From the NCBI GenBank assembly GCA_023433705.1, contig JAEYUC010000021.1:1-64000 (forward strand): a stretch of 64,000 bases of DNA, written 5' to 3'. Each line of letters opens with the position of its first letter. Within the stretch, counting starts at the first letter, position 1. The notes below the pieces were generated by a model, which had not been told where the DNA came from, ran no database searches, and worked only from the letters and a program-made list of their open reading frames with translations. A program made the position numbers and the translations under genes. The stretch is from Pseudomonadota bacterium (GTDB lineage: Bacteria > Pseudomonadota > Gammaproteobacteria > Steroidobacterales > Steroidobacteraceae). Below, one piece after another: positions 43,522-52,662 of the stretch.

Positions 43522-45359
43522 GCTTCACTAACTACCGTCGCGGCGCCGCCGCTGTCCTCGCCGCCGCCACCGCCTGCCTGCTCGCGGGCTGCCCGGCCAA
43601 CGAGGGTCCCGATCCGCCGATCCGCATCGAGGGTGCGCAGTTCGTCAACGACGTGAACAAGGAGCTCACGGCGATCAGCAGGGAGGCGAGCGCCGCGGGC
43701 TTCACGCAGGCGACGAACATCACCGTCGACACGCAGTTCCTGAATGCGCGCGCGACCGAACGCTCCATGGAGTTCTTCAGCCGCAAGGCCGCGGAGGCCA
43801 GGCAGTACGACAGCGCTAAGCTCGATCCCTCGGTCAACCGTTCGTTGCAACTCATCAAGCTCAGCGTGAGCGCGCCCGCGCCCAGCGATGCCGCCAAGCG
43901 CGCCGAGCTCGCGGACATCTCCGCGAACCTCGAGGCGATGTACGGCGAGGGCAAATATTGCCCGGACGGTCCCGAAGGCAAGCGGGGCTGCAAGAACCTC
44001 GACGAGCTCAGCGAGATCCTCGCGACCAGCCGCAACTACGAAGCGCTCACCGAGGCGTGGGCCGGCTGGCATTCGATCTCGCGCCCGATGCGCCCGAAAT
44101 ACGAGCGCTTCGTCGAGCTCGCGAACGAGGGCGCGCGCGAGCTCGGCTTCGAGGACGTCGGCGTGTTGTGGAAGGCGCGTTACGACATGGACGCGGCGGC
44201 GTTCGAGAAGGAAGCCGCGCGGCTCTACGACCAGGTGCGTCCCTTGTACGAAGGCCTGCACTGCTATGCGCGCAAGCGCCTGGCGCAGCGTTACGGCAAG
44301 GACAAGGTCCCGGACGGCAAGCCGGTCCCGGCGCACCTGTTCGGCAACATGTGGGCCCAGCAGTGGCACCGCATCTATGACGACCTGCTCAAACCCTATC
44401 CGGCCGCGAGCATCGAGTCGGCGGATCGCCAGCTGCAGGCGCAGAAGTGGGACGCGCCCCGGATCGTGAGATCGGCCGAGAGTTTCTACACCTCGATCGG
44501 TTTCCCGGCGCTGCCGCAGAAGTTCTGGGAGCGCTCGATGTTCACGCGCCCGCGGGACCGCGAAGTAGTTTGTCACGCGAGCGCCTGGGACATGGACGAC
44601 CAGGACGACGTGCGCATCAAGATGTGCATCCGCCCGCTCGAGGAGGATCTCTTCACGGTCTACCACGAGCTCGGCCACGTCTATTACTACATCTGGTACA
44701 AGGACCAGCCGATGCTGTTCCAGGACGGCGCGCACGACGGCTTCCACGAGGCCATCGGCGACGCGGTCAACCTGTCGGTCACGCCCGCCTATCTACGCAA
44801 GATCGGGCTGGTCGGCGACGTGGTCCCGTCGAAGGAAGCGGTGATCAACCAGCAGATGAAGATGGCGCTCGAAAAGATCGCCTTCCTGCCGTTCGGCAAG
44901 CTCATCGACGAATGGCGCTGGGGCGTGTTCAGCGGAAAGATCAAGCCGGCCGACTACAACAAGGCCTGGTGGGAGCTGCGCGAGAAGTACCAGGGCATCG
45001 TGCCGCCGGTGGCGCGGTCGGAAGAGGATTTCGATCCGGGCGCGAAATACCACATCCCCGGCAACACGCCGTACACGCGGTATTTCCTGTCGTTCATCCT
45101 GCAGTTCCAGTTCCACAAGGCGCTGTGCGACGCATCGGGTCACAAGGGGCCGCTCAACGAGTGCTCGATCTTCGGCAGCACCGAGGCGGGCCGGCGCTAC
45201 GGCGAGATGATGTCGCTCGGCGCGAGCCAGCCCTGGCCCGACACGCTCGAGAAGCTCACCGGGACGCGCGAGATGGATGCCTCCGCGATCATCGATTACT
45301 TCAAGCCGCTCGAAGCGTGGCTCGAAGAACAGAACAAGGACCAGAAGTGCGGCTGGTGA
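43518..45359 (+). CDS. M2-family peptidyl-dipeptidase lipoprotein (ACE-like)
   Basis: 613 residues. N-terminal lipobox LLAGC (Cys at about 25) after a signal sequence, so tethered to a membrane. Zinc site HELGH (His383, Glu384, His387) with Glu411 in HEAIGDAV, the gluzincin pattern of M2 peptidases related to angiotensin-converting enzyme. KWDAPRI, DFVRMC-like residues and the C-terminal substrate pocket lie in the usual order. Releases C-terminal dipeptides, which the POT transporter upstream and OPT protein downstream could take up. Confidence 0.93.
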   Translation: MSFTNYRRGAAAVLAAATACLLAGCPANEGPDPPIRIEGAQFVNDVNKELTAISREASAAGFTQATNITVDTQFLNARATERSMEFFSRKAAEARQYDSAKLDPSVNRSLQLIKLSVSAPAPSDAAKRAELADISANLEAMYGEGKYCPDGPEGKRGCKNLDELSEILATSRNYEALTEAWAGWHSISRPMRPKYERFVELANEGARELGFEDVGVLWKARYDMDAAAFEKEAARLYDQVRPLYEGLHCYARKRLAQRYGKDKVPDGKPVPAHLFGNMWAQQWHRIYDDLLKPYPAASIESADRQLQAQKWDAPRIVRSAESFYTSIGFPALPQKFWERSMFTRPRDREVVCHASAWDMDDQDDVRIKMCIRPLEEDLFTVYHELGHVYYYIWYKDQPMLFQDGAHDGFHEAIGDAVNLSVTPAYLRKIGLVGDVVPSKEAVINQQMKMALEKIAFLPFGKLIDEWRWGVFSGKIKPADYNKAWWELREKYQGIVPPVARSEEDFDPGAKYHIPGNTPYTRYFLSFILQFQFHKALCDASGHKGPLNECSIFGSTEAGRRYGEMMSLGASQPWPDTLEKLTGTREMDASAIIDYFKPLEAWLEEQNKDQKCGW

Positions 45360-45393
45360 GCCGCACTGACTGACCAACAGAAGAGGTAGTCAG

Positions 45394-47412
45394 ATGAATA
45401 CGAATGCATCCGCGGGACTGGGCGCCAACGACGCGACGGCCCCGCAGCTCACCGTGCGCGCCATCATCCTGGCCATCGTGCTCGCGGTGGTGCTCGCCGC
45501 GGCGAACACCTACCTGGGCCTGTTCGCGGGCATGACCATCGCCTCGGCGATTCCCGCGGCGGTGGTCTCGATGGCCGTGCTGCGCGCGCTCGGCGGCGGC
45601 GGGATCCTCGAGAACAACATCGTTCAGACGGGCGCCTCGGCCGGCACCTCGATCGCCTCGGGCGTGATCTTCACCGTGCCCGCGCTGGTGCTCATGGGGT
45701 ACTGGACGGACTTCAAGTACTCCTGGGTGCTGGCCATCGCCGGACTCGGTGGTTTGTTAGGCGTGTTGTTCTCGGTGCCGTTGCGCCGCTCGCTGATCGT
45801 CGATCAGAAGATGACCTTCCCGGAAGGCAAGGCGGCGGCCGAGGTGCTCAAGGCGGGCGAAAACCCCGCGGAAGGCCTCAAGGTGCTCGGCATCGCGTCG
45901 CTCGGCGGCGCGATCGGCAAGTTGTTCACGGCGAGCGGTCTCAAGCTGATCCCGGACAGCTCGCTCGCGAGCGGTTTCGTCGGCAAGTACCTGGGCTACA
46001 TGGGCACGAACCTGTCGCCCGCGCTGCTCGGCGTCGGGTACATCGTCGGACTCAACATCGGCGCGGTGGTCGTGTCGGGTAGTTTGTTGTCGTTCAACAT
46101 CGCGATCCCGCTGTACCACGCGTATTTCCTGCCGGATAACCCGGAGCTCGCCGCGACGATCGCTGAAGCCTGCACGGGACTGTCGGGCGCGGATTGCGCG
46201 GAGGTGTCGGCGCAGATCCTGCGCGGCGCGCAGATCCGCTTCCTCGGCGTCGGCGCGATGCTGGTGGGCGGCCTGTGGGCGCTGATCACGCTGCGAAGCT
46301 CGATCGTATCGGGCGTCAAGAGCGGCCTCGCGGCGGCGCGTGCCGGATCGAACGCGATCATCGCGCACACCGAGCGCGACCTGCCGATGAAGTGGGTGAT
46401 GCTCGGCACGGTGCTGTTCACGGTGCCGCTTTCGATCCTGTACTGGTACATCCTGAGCACCGGCGGACTGTCGGCGGCCGGCAGCATCGGCATCGCGCTC
46501 ACGATGTCGGTGATCATGATCGTCGCCGGATTCCTGTTCTGCTCGGTGTCGGCGTACATGGCGGGCCTCGTGGGCTCCTCCAACAACCCGGTGTCCGGCA
46601 TCACGATCGCGACCATCCTGTTCGCGGCGCTGGTGCTGGCGGCGTTCCTCGGCAAGGACTCCACGATCGGCCCGGTCGCGGCGGTGATGATCGGCGCGGT
46701 AGTTTGCTGCGCGGCCTGCGTCGCGGGCGACAACCTGCAGGACCTCAAGGCCGGCTACATCGTCGGCGCGACGCCGTGGCGCCAGCAGGTGATGCTCGCG
46801 ATCGGCTCGGTGTCGTGCGCGCTCATCATGGCGCCGACGCTCAACGTGCTCGCGAACAGCTACGGCATCGGGCCGCGCACCGCGGAAAACCCGCAGTCGC
46901 TCGAAGCGGCGCAGGCGAACCTCATGGCGTCGATCGCGAAGGGCATCTTCGGCGGCGAGCTGCCATGGACCATGATCGGGATCGGCGCGCTCATCGGCGT
47001 CGCGGTCATCGTGTTCGACCTGTACCTGAAGCGGACGAACAAGCCGTTCCGCGTGCCGGTGCTCGCGGCGGCGATCGGCATCTATCTGCCGCTCGAGACG
47101 ATGGTGCCGATCTTCATCGGCGGCCTGCTCAACTATCTCGTGACGCGCACCTTCGGCAAGGGACTCTCGGAAGAGGAAGCCGAGAAACGCAACCGCAGGG
47201 GCATGTTGTTCGCGGCGGGCCTCATCACGGGCGAAGCGCTCATGGGCATCCTGATCGGCTTCGCGATCTACGGCACCAGCAACCGTGAGGTGTTCGCCCT
47301 GCCCGGTAACCTGCAGATCGGCGGCTCGTTGGGTGAGTGGGTAGGCCTGGTGTTCCTGGGCGCCGTGGCCTGGTGGATGTACAGCACCGCCCGCAAAGGC
47401 GCGAAGGCCTGA
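45394..47412 (+). CDS. OPT family oligopeptide transporter
   Basis: 672 residues, about 14-16 membrane helices. The N-terminal GLNANDATAPQLTVRAIILAIVLAVVLAAANTYLGLFAGMTIASAIP region and GGGGILENNIVQTGASAGTSIASG, including the NIVQT-like loop, place it in the OPT superfamily (EamP/YSL-like branch in bacteria). Moves larger peptides or metal-peptide complexes. AGAGG lies 9 bp before the ATG; a strong terminator follows the gene. Confidence 0.93.
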   Translation: MNTNASAGLGANDATAPQLTVRAIILAIVLAVVLAAANTYLGLFAGMTIASAIPAAVVSMAVLRALGGGGILENNIVQTGASAGTSIASGVIFTVPALVLMGYWTDFKYSWVLAIAGLGGLLGVLFSVPLRRSLIVDQKMTFPEGKAAAEVLKAGENPAEGLKVLGIASLGGAIGKLFTASGLKLIPDSSLASGFVGKYLGYMGTNLSPALLGVGYIVGLNIGAVVVSGSLLSFNIAIPLYHAYFLPDNPELAATIAEACTGLSGADCAEVSAQILRGAQIRFLGVGAMLVGGLWALITLRSSIVSGVKSGLAAARAGSNAIIAHTERDLPMKWVMLGTVLFTVPLSILYWYILSTGGLSAAGSIGIALTMSVIMIVAGFLFCSVSAYMAGLVGSSNNPVSGITIATILFAALVLAAFLGKDSTIGPVAAVMIGAVVCCAACVAGDNLQDLKAGYIVGATPWRQQVMLAIGSVSCALIMAPTLNVLANSYGIGPRTAENPQSLEAAQANLMASIAKGIFGGELPWTMIGIGALIGVAVIVFDLYLKRTNKPFRVPVLAAAIGIYLPLETMVPIFIGGLLNYLVTRTFGKGLSEEEAEKRNRRGMLFAAGLITGEALMGILIGFAIYGTSNREVFALPGNLQIGGSLGEWVGLVFLGAVAWWMYSTARKGAKA

Positions 47413-47470
47413 CGGGAACCGGATGCCGGATCGGGCGACCGCGCGGATTCGGCTGAGTTAGACTGAAACA

Positions 47471-47502
47471 GGGGACGGACCGTGAAGGTTCGTCCCCTTT
47501 TT
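47471..47502 (+). terminator. Rho-independent terminator after the peptide cluster
   Basis: GGGGACGGACC, loop GTGAA, GGTTCGTCCCC (11-bp stem with one G-T pair), then TTTTT. It lies 59 bp after the OPT stop and 50 bp before the DMT gene on the same strand. The best intrinsic terminator in the window. Confidence 0.9.
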
Positions 47503-47514
47503 GCTTCCCACCCG

Positions 47515-47548
47515 ATCCCCAGTTTTTACACCGGCACCTTTTCCCCAC
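47515..47548 (-). repeat. Dispersed 34-bp repeat, copy 2
   Basis: Minus-strand orientation (core GTGCCGGTGTAAAAACTGG on the minus strand). Lies 4 bp before the ATG of the DMT gene, between the terminator and the start, so it forms the untranslated leader and leaves no obvious Shine-Dalgarno in place. Confidence 0.85.
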
Positions 47549-47551
47549 CCC

Positions 47552-48487
47552 ATGTCCACGGAATCTTCGCGCCGCGCGAAGCTGATCATCTGTTTCGCGA
47601 TCGTCTACCTGGTCTGGGGATCCACCTACCTGGTGGCGAGCATCGGCGTGCACGCGCTGCCGCCGCTGCTGTTCGGCGGGTTCCGGTTCATGATGGCTGG
47701 TGTGATCCTGGGAGCGACCGCGCTCGCGCTTGGACGGCGCTTCGAGCTCGACGCGACGGAGTGGAAACACCTTTTCATCGTCGCGATCGGCAGCGTGTTC
47801 ATCGCGAACGGGTGTACGAACTGGGGGATGCAGTACGTCGCGTCCAACCAGACGGCCATCCTCAATGCGTCGGCCGCGTTGTGGATTGCGCTGCTCGCGA
47901 CGCGCGGGCGGCGCGCGCATGCGCTCGACCGGCGCACGTTGATCGGACTGGTCATCGGCTTCGCGGGCGCGACGCTCATCATCTGGCCGCGCGGCTCGTT
48001 CGCGGCCAGCCACTTCGGCATGCAGCTACTGATCCTGCTCGCGGTGTTCAGCTGGTCGGCGTCGACCGTTTACATCCGCAATACACACTCGAAGCTGGAC
48101 GTGCTGTCGTTCACCGCGATCCAGATGTTCCTCGGCGGCTCGATGATGACGCTGACCGGCTTCGCGATCGGCGAAGGCGCGCGCTGGGAGTGGTCGAAGC
48201 CGGGACTCGTCGCGATGGCCTATCTCACCATCGCGAGCTCGTGCATCGCATACACGGCATATACCTGGCTCGCGAAGAACACCACGCCAGCGCTGGTCGG
48301 AACCTACAGCTACGTGAATCCCGCGATCGCCGCGGTACTCGGCTGGTGGTTCCTGAACGAGCACATGGGTGCGAACCAGCTCATCGGCATGGCGATCATG
48401 TTCGCCGGCGTCGCGCTGGTGAGCTGGCCAGGTGGGGATAGCGGTGCCGGTGTAAAAAGTGGGGATAAGCCCAAGCCTGCCGGATGA
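47552..48487 (+). CDS. DMT/EamA-family transporter
   Basis: 311 residues from the ATG at 47552; two EamA repeats of five helices each (about 10-140 and 155-285). Starts SRRAKLIICFAIVYLVWGSTYLVASIG, the usual EamA opening. Substrate unknown (often amino acids, metabolites or drugs). The last 18 residues (GGDSGAGVKSGDKPKPAG) are encoded by a repeat copy and a short unique tail. Converges on the DUF4010 gene. Confidence 0.88.
   Translation: MSTESSRRAKLIICFAIVYLVWGSTYLVASIGVHALPPLLFGGFRFMMAGVILGATALALGRRFELDATEWKHLFIVAIGSVFIANGCTNWGMQYVASNQTAILNASAALWIALLATRGRRAHALDRRTLIGLVIGFAGATLIIWPRGSFAASHFGMQLLILLAVFSWSASTVYIRNTHSKLDVLSFTAIQMFLGGSMMTLTGFAIGEGARWEWSKPGLVAMAYLTIASSCIAYTAYTWLAKNTTPALVGTYSYVNPAIAAVLGWWFLNEHMGANQLIGMAIMFAGVALVSWPGGDSGAGVKSGDKPKPAG
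48433..48466 (+). repeat. Dispersed 34-bp repeat, copy 3 (left arm of inverted pair)
   Basis: Plus-strand orientation, core GTGCCGGTGTAAAAAGTGG. It is read as the C-terminal codons of the DMT transporter. Forms an inverted pair with copy 4, 37 bp apart, able to make a long hairpin between the two convergent genes. Confidence 0.9.
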
Positions 48488-48503
48488 GACGACATCACGG
48501 CTC

Positions 48504-48537
48504 GTCCCCACTTTTTACACCGGCACCGCTATCCCCA
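48504..48537 (-). repeat. Dispersed 34-bp repeat, copy 4 (right arm of inverted pair)
   Basis: Minus-strand orientation, near-identical to copy 3. Its end supplies the TAG stop and the final Trp-Trp-Gly codons of the DUF4010 gene on the minus strand. Confidence 0.9.
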
Positions 48538-49776
48538 CCACCAACCCAGCCACCAGGCGGTGACGATGAAAATCAGGCTGGGGGCGAGGCGGCCAAAGTA
48601 TTGCCGGCCGCCGACCCGGGCGAGCGCCAGCTTCGTCACGATGTTCGTGGTGATGACGAGACCGATGCCCTGAACGGCCAGCGGCGAGTCGACGATGCCG
48701 CGCGCCGAGAGTCCGGCGATGGACGCGGACGTCGAATGCGCGTCGAGGAAGCCGCCGACGATCGACGCCGCGAGCGCTCCGCTCGATCCGAACGCCTTCT
48801 GCAGCGCGACCACGAGCAGGCCCAGCGCGCAGAACAGGCCGGCGAAGATCAGCGCCAGCCGCAGGTTGAACGCGCGTCCCGGAAGCGCACTGACTTCGAT
48901 GGGGCTCGTGGCCGAATGCCAGGTGAACAGGAGTCCGGCCGCCACGCTCGCCACGGCCATCGACGCGAGCGGCAGCCACATCGACGCGAGCAACACGGGG
49001 TTCGCGACGCTCACGACGAGCACCAGTTGCACGACGGTCGCCACCGATGACAGCGCCGCGCCGGCAACCGCCGCGCGCAGGGCTTCGGGTTGCTGCCGCG
49101 CGCGCTCGCCCATGGCGGCGATGACCGCCGAGCTCGACACGAATCCGCCGACCAGGCCCGAGATGGGCAGTCCGAATTTCGCGCCGACCAGCCGCTGGGC
49201 CACGTAACCGGCCGCGTTGATCAGCATGATCAGCACGGTCACGCGCCATACGAGCTTGAGGTTGATCGCGTCCCACGGATCGATGGGCTCGTCGGGCAGG
49301 ATCGGCAGGATCACCAGCGCCGCGGCGGCCAGCAACAGCGCATCGAGCAGTTCCTGGTCCGTCAGCTTCTCCTGCACGAAGCTGCCCAGTTTCTCCCGCA
49401 GGTAGAGCAGCAGCGCGAGCAGGACCCCGCAGGACGCCGACAACATCGGCCGCGAGGCCGCGAGCGCGCCGATCACGAAGGTCGCGATGAGCGCGATCTC
49501 GGTCGTCAGCCCCGGATCGTCGCGATGCGAGCGCAGGTACGCGGCGACGGCGAGCGCGACGACTCCGAGCGCGGACACTCCCAGCAACAGGTTGCTGCCG
49601 CTCAACGCCGCGAGCACCGCGAGCAGCGCCGTGATCGCGAAGGTGCGCACACCCGCCGCGGCGCGACCGGGCCCCGTGCCCTTGCGTTTCTCGCGCTCGA
49701 CGCCGATCAGCAGGCCAACGCCGAGCGCGACCGCGATCGACGAAATGACCGGATCGATCCCGTCGAGCTCACCCAT
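48529..49776 (-). CDS. DUF4010 / MgtC-like membrane protein
   Basis: 415 residues with about 12 membrane helices. N-terminal GVGLLIGVEREKRKG is the MgtC/SapB-type signature (LIGxERE); the rest matches the DUF4010 extension, with SGLVGGFVSSSAVIAAMGERARQ and FLDAHSTSASIAGLSA. Related proteins help growth at low Mg2+ or act in ion homeostasis; unproven here. The stop TAG and last three codons sit in repeat copy 4. 24 bp after the holin-like gene. Confidence 0.82.
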   Translation of the reverse strand: MGELDGIDPVISSIAVALGVGLLIGVEREKRKGTGPGRAAAGVRTFAITALLAVLAALSGSNLLLGVSALGVVALAVAAYLRSHRDDPGLTTEIALIATFVIGALAASRPMLSASCGVLLALLLYLREKLGSFVQEKLTDQELLDALLLAAAALVILPILPDEPIDPWDAINLKLVWRVTVLIMLINAAGYVAQRLVGAKFGLPISGLVGGFVSSSAVIAAMGERARQQPEALRAAVAGAALSSVATVVQLVLVVSVANPVLLASMWLPLASMAVASVAAGLLFTWHSATSPIEVSALPGRAFNLRLALIFAGLFCALGLLVVALQKAFGSSGALAASIVGGFLDAHSTSASIAGLSARGIVDSPLAVQGIGLVITTNIVTKLALARVGGRQYFGRLAPSLIFIVTAWWLGWWWG

Positions 49777-49800
49777 GAGAAGGTCTGGAGTTCCGGTGAC

Positions 49801-50181
49801 TCAATCCCGGCGCCGGCCGTGCATGACCTCGACCCGCCCTCGCGAACCGATCATCCACGAGCCCAGCCAGCTCACGATGCTGACCACGAGCGCACCGCCG
49901 ACGGCGGTCCAGAACCCGTCGATCCTGAAGCCCGGCAACATGAGCGCGACGAGGCCGAGCATCGCGGCGTTCACGACCAGCAGGAACAGCCCGAGCGTGA
50001 GCAGCAGCGCCGGCAGCGATATCAGCAGCGCGAACGGCCGCACGATGGCGTTGACCACGCCTAACAACAAGCCGGCGAGCACCAGCGTCAGCGCGGAATC
50101 GATGTGAAACCCGTCGAACAGCTCGGTCGCCGCCCACAGTCCGAGCGCCGCGATGACTCCGCGCAGAATGAATCCCGCCAT
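49801..50181 (-). CDS. Phage holin family IV-like membrane protein
   Basis: 126 residues, four helices, basic end (GRVEVMHGRRRD). Pattern GVVNAIVRPFALLISLPALLLTLGLFLLVVNAAML with LPGFRIDGFWTAVGGALVVSI is that of the chromosomal 'phage holin family IV' proteins (PF04020 type). These are chromosomal in many bacteria and no phage genes lie nearby, so a lysis role is not implied. 3 bp after the SRPBCC gene. Confidence 0.85.
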   Translation of the reverse strand: MAGFILRGVIAALGLWAATELFDGFHIDSALTLVLAGLLLGVVNAIVRPFALLISLPALLLTLGLFLLVVNAAMLGLVALMLPGFRIDGFWTAVGGALVVSIVSWLGSWMIGSRGRVEVMHGRRRD

Positions 50182-50184
50182 GGC

Positions 50185-50649
50185 TCAGTACCTCGGTGTT
50201 GGCCGTTCTTCGTCCAGACCCTTCTCGAGAAAGACCTTGAGGCGGGTCAGCGCCAGCTCCCAGTGGCGGCGCTTGTGCAGATAGTACGTCACCCAGCGCT
50301 GGGCGGCAGGCACGCCGCTGCTCAGCAGCCGTACGGCGGTGCTCGTGGGCCCGATCCGTTCGAACAGGAAGTCCTCGACGATGACGGCGTCAGAAGAAGG
50401 CATGCCCGGCGTGGGCAGCAGGATCAGGCGCATTCGTTGCGCGGTGGCGAGCACGTCGATGCTCGCGTCCAGCTCGACGCCGCCGCCGAACATCACGCGC
50501 AGCCAGCCTTTCTCGCGCGGCGTGATCGACGCGCCCTCGGCGCACCATTGCCCCAGCAGCCTGCTGTCCGTGAATGCCCGCCATACGCGCTGCACCGGCG
50601 CGGAGATCTCGACCCGGTGAGCGAAATTGCGAAAAGCGGCGCCGCTCAT
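50185..50649 (-). CDS. SRPBCC / START-like lipid-binding-fold protein
   Basis: 154 residues from the ATG at 50649; a GTG 27 bp earlier that overlaps dedA is possible. ISAPVQRVWRAFTDSRLLGQWCAEGASI is the start of the helix-grip (activator of Hsp90-like/SRPBCC) fold, and the C-terminal helix ends with the block RHWELALTRLKVFLEKGL. Binds a hydrophobic ligand by analogy; partner unknown. Lies 23 bp after dedA. Confidence 0.78.
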   Translation of the reverse strand: MSGAAFRNFAHRVEISAPVQRVWRAFTDSRLLGQWCAEGASITPREKGWLRVMFGGGVELDASIDVLATAQRMRLILLPTPGMPSSDAVIVEDFLFERIGPTSTAVRLLSSGVPAAQRWVTYYLHKRRHWELALTRLKVFLEKGLDEERPTPRY

Positions 50650-50672
50650 GTTCTTGCGTTGATGCTGTCCGT

Positions 50673-51311
50673 TCACTCCTGCTTGCGCAGGGCCATCACG
50701 ACCACCGGGATCAACGACACCACGATGATGCCGATCGTCACGAGGCCGAAGTTCTCCTTGATGAACGGCAGATTGCCGAAGAAGTACCCCAGCCACACGA
50801 ATGACAGCACCCACGCGATGCCCCCGGTGAAGTTGTAACCCTGGAAGCGCCCGTACGGCATGCGCGCGACGCCCGCGACGAACGGCGCGCAGGTGCGCAG
50901 GATCGGCAGGAAGCGCGACAACACGATGGTCACCGGGCCGTACTTCGCGAAGAACGCCTCGGTGCGCTGCAGGTATTCGACCTTGAGGAAGCGGATGCGC
51001 CCGCTGAAGGCCGGTGGTCCTATCCACCTGCCGATGTGGTAGTTAGCCGTGTTGCCGCCGATCGCCGCCACGATCAGCACCAGCGACAGCAGCGGCGCGG
51101 TGAGCGTGCCGCTGGTATCCACGGCCGCGAGCGCGCCCGCCGCGAACAGCAGCGAGTCGCCCGGCAGGAACGGCGTCACCACGAAGCCGGTTTCCGCGAA
51201 CACGATCACGAACAGGATGAGGTAGATCCAGAAGCCGTAATTGCGCAGCAGCTCGACGAGGTGGGAATCGAGGTGCAGGATGAAATCGACGAACCAGGTG
51301 ATCAGCTCCAT
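50673..51311 (-). CDS. DedA family membrane protein
   Basis: 212 residues. FVDFILHLDSHLVELLRNYGFWIYLILF, the VVTPFLPGDSLLFAAG re-entrant motif and the LSRFLPILRTCAPFVAGVARMPY block are signatures of DedA/VTT proteins, which flip phospholipids such as undecaprenyl phosphate or phosphatidylethanolamine. 7 bp after the protease gene; likely co-transcribed. Confidence 0.94.
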   Translation of the reverse strand: MELITWFVDFILHLDSHLVELLRNYGFWIYLILFVIVFAETGFVVTPFLPGDSLLFAAGALAAVDTSGTLTAPLLSLVLIVAAIGGNTANYHIGRWIGPPAFSGRIRFLKVEYLQRTEAFFAKYGPVTIVLSRFLPILRTCAPFVAGVARMPYGRFQGYNFTGGIAWVLSFVWLGYFFGNLPFIKENFGLVTIGIIVVSLIPVVVMALRKQE

Positions 51312-51318
51312 GCGGGAA

Positions 51319-52614
51319 TCATTTTCTCTTTGAAACAGACCCCGAAACCGCGGCGTCGGCGCTCGCCGTGAGACCGCGCGGCGCGGACCGGGCCTTGCGA
51401 CCGGCGAGGATTTCGAGGGCGGCGTGAACCGCGGGATCGCGCGCGACCAGTGTCCTGCGCGTGCGTGCGTCGTCGAGATCGGCCGGCGGCAGGTTGCCGT
51501 CGTCGAACAGGTGTTCCGGCTCGATGCCGCTGCCCTGGATCGAACGGCCCGACGGCGTGAGGTAACGCGAGGTCGTCAGCTTCATGGCGCGTCCCTGCGT
51601 GAGCGGGATCACCGTCTGTACCGATCCCTTGCCGAACGTGCGCTTGCCCAGCAACGTCGCGCGGTTGTGGTCCTGCAGCGCGCCGGCGAGGATTTCGGCC
51701 GCCGATGCGGTGCCGCCATTGACGAGCACGACCACCGCCACGCCCGGGAAGATGTCGCCCGGCGTCGCCGACATGCTGAAGCGCGACGCTGGCGTGCGTC
51801 CGTCGGCGCTCACGATCACGCCTTCCTCGAGGAACTGGTCCGCGACTTCGACGGCCGCCTCGAGCACACCGCCCGGATTGTTGCGCAGGTCGAGCACGAC
51901 ACCGCGCGGCTTGGCGGCGAGCTCGCGGCGCGCACGCGCGACGCTGGCGGCGAAATCCTCGCCGGTGGCGTCGCTGAAGTTCGTGATGCGCGCATACAGA
52001 TAGCCGCCCTCGAGCGGCACGACGGCCACGCTGTGCACGTCGACTTGCGCGCGTTCCACGGTGAATTCGAGCGGCAGCGCGTAACCCGTGCGCGTCACCG
52101 CGAGCTTGACGGTCGAGCCGCGCGGACCGCGCATGCGCGCCATCGCGCCATCCAGATCGGCGCCGACCGGCTGACCGTCGACGGCCGAGATCAGGTCGCC
52201 GCTGCGGATGCCCGCGGCCGCGGCGGGCGAATCGCGGAACGGCCGCACCACGCGCAGCGCGCGATCCGCGGTCGACACCTCGATGCCGATGCCCGCGTAC
52301 GTGCCCGCCGTGCTCACGCGCAGGTCGGCATATTGCTCGGCGTCGAGATAGGAGGAATACGGGTCGAGTCCGCCGACCAGGCCACGCAACGCGCCGTCGA
52401 TGAGCCGCGGACGTTCGACGTCCTCGACGTATTCGCGCTGCACGCGTTCGATGACCTCGTTGAGGTGCGCGGCCTCATCCGACACGAGCGGACGGGACGG
52501 CGGCGCGACGACCGCCGCGACGGCGGGCGCCTGGGGAGGATCGCGATGCGCGAACACCGCGCCGCCCGCGGCGATCACGATGCCGATCACGATCCCGATG
52601 AGCAGCAGCTTCAT
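51319..52614 (-). CDS. ctpA: Carboxy-terminal processing protease (S41)
   Basis: 431 residues. Signal anchor (LLLIGIVIGIVIAAGGAVFAH), PDZ domain about 100-190 with GLDPYSSYLDAEQY and RSGDLISAVDGQPV, then the protease core with catalytic Ser304 in GGTASAAEI and Lys329 in FGKGSVQT. Trims C-termini of periplasmic proteins, often regulating peptidoglycan hydrolases. In many gammaproteobacteria it lies directly after envC; here a GGDEF/EAL gene lies between them. Confidence 0.96.
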   Translation of the reverse strand: MKLLLIGIVIGIVIAAGGAVFAHRDPPQAPAVAAVVAPPSRPLVSDEAAHLNEVIERVQREYVEDVERPRLIDGALRGLVGGLDPYSSYLDAEQYADLRVSTAGTYAGIGIEVSTADRALRVVRPFRDSPAAAAGIRSGDLISAVDGQPVGADLDGAMARMRGPRGSTVKLAVTRTGYALPLEFTVERAQVDVHSVAVVPLEGGYLYARITNFSDATGEDFAASVARARRELAAKPRGVVLDLRNNPGGVLEAAVEVADQFLEEGVIVSADGRTPASRFSMSATPGDIFPGVAVVVLVNGGTASAAEILAGALQDHNRATLLGKRTFGKGSVQTVIPLTQGRAMKLTTSRYLTPSGRSIQGSGIEPEHLFDDGNLPPADLDDARTRRTLVARDPAVHAALEILAGRKARSAPRGLTASADAAVSGSVSKRK

Positions 52615-52662
52615 GGGGATAAATCCTAACCCAGAACGGGAAGCGGACGGTGCGGCGGGTCG

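Noticed and set aside
49801..50181. Prophage lysis gene (holin)
   Set aside because: Family IV holin-like proteins are common chromosomal membrane proteins, and no phage genes are present around it.
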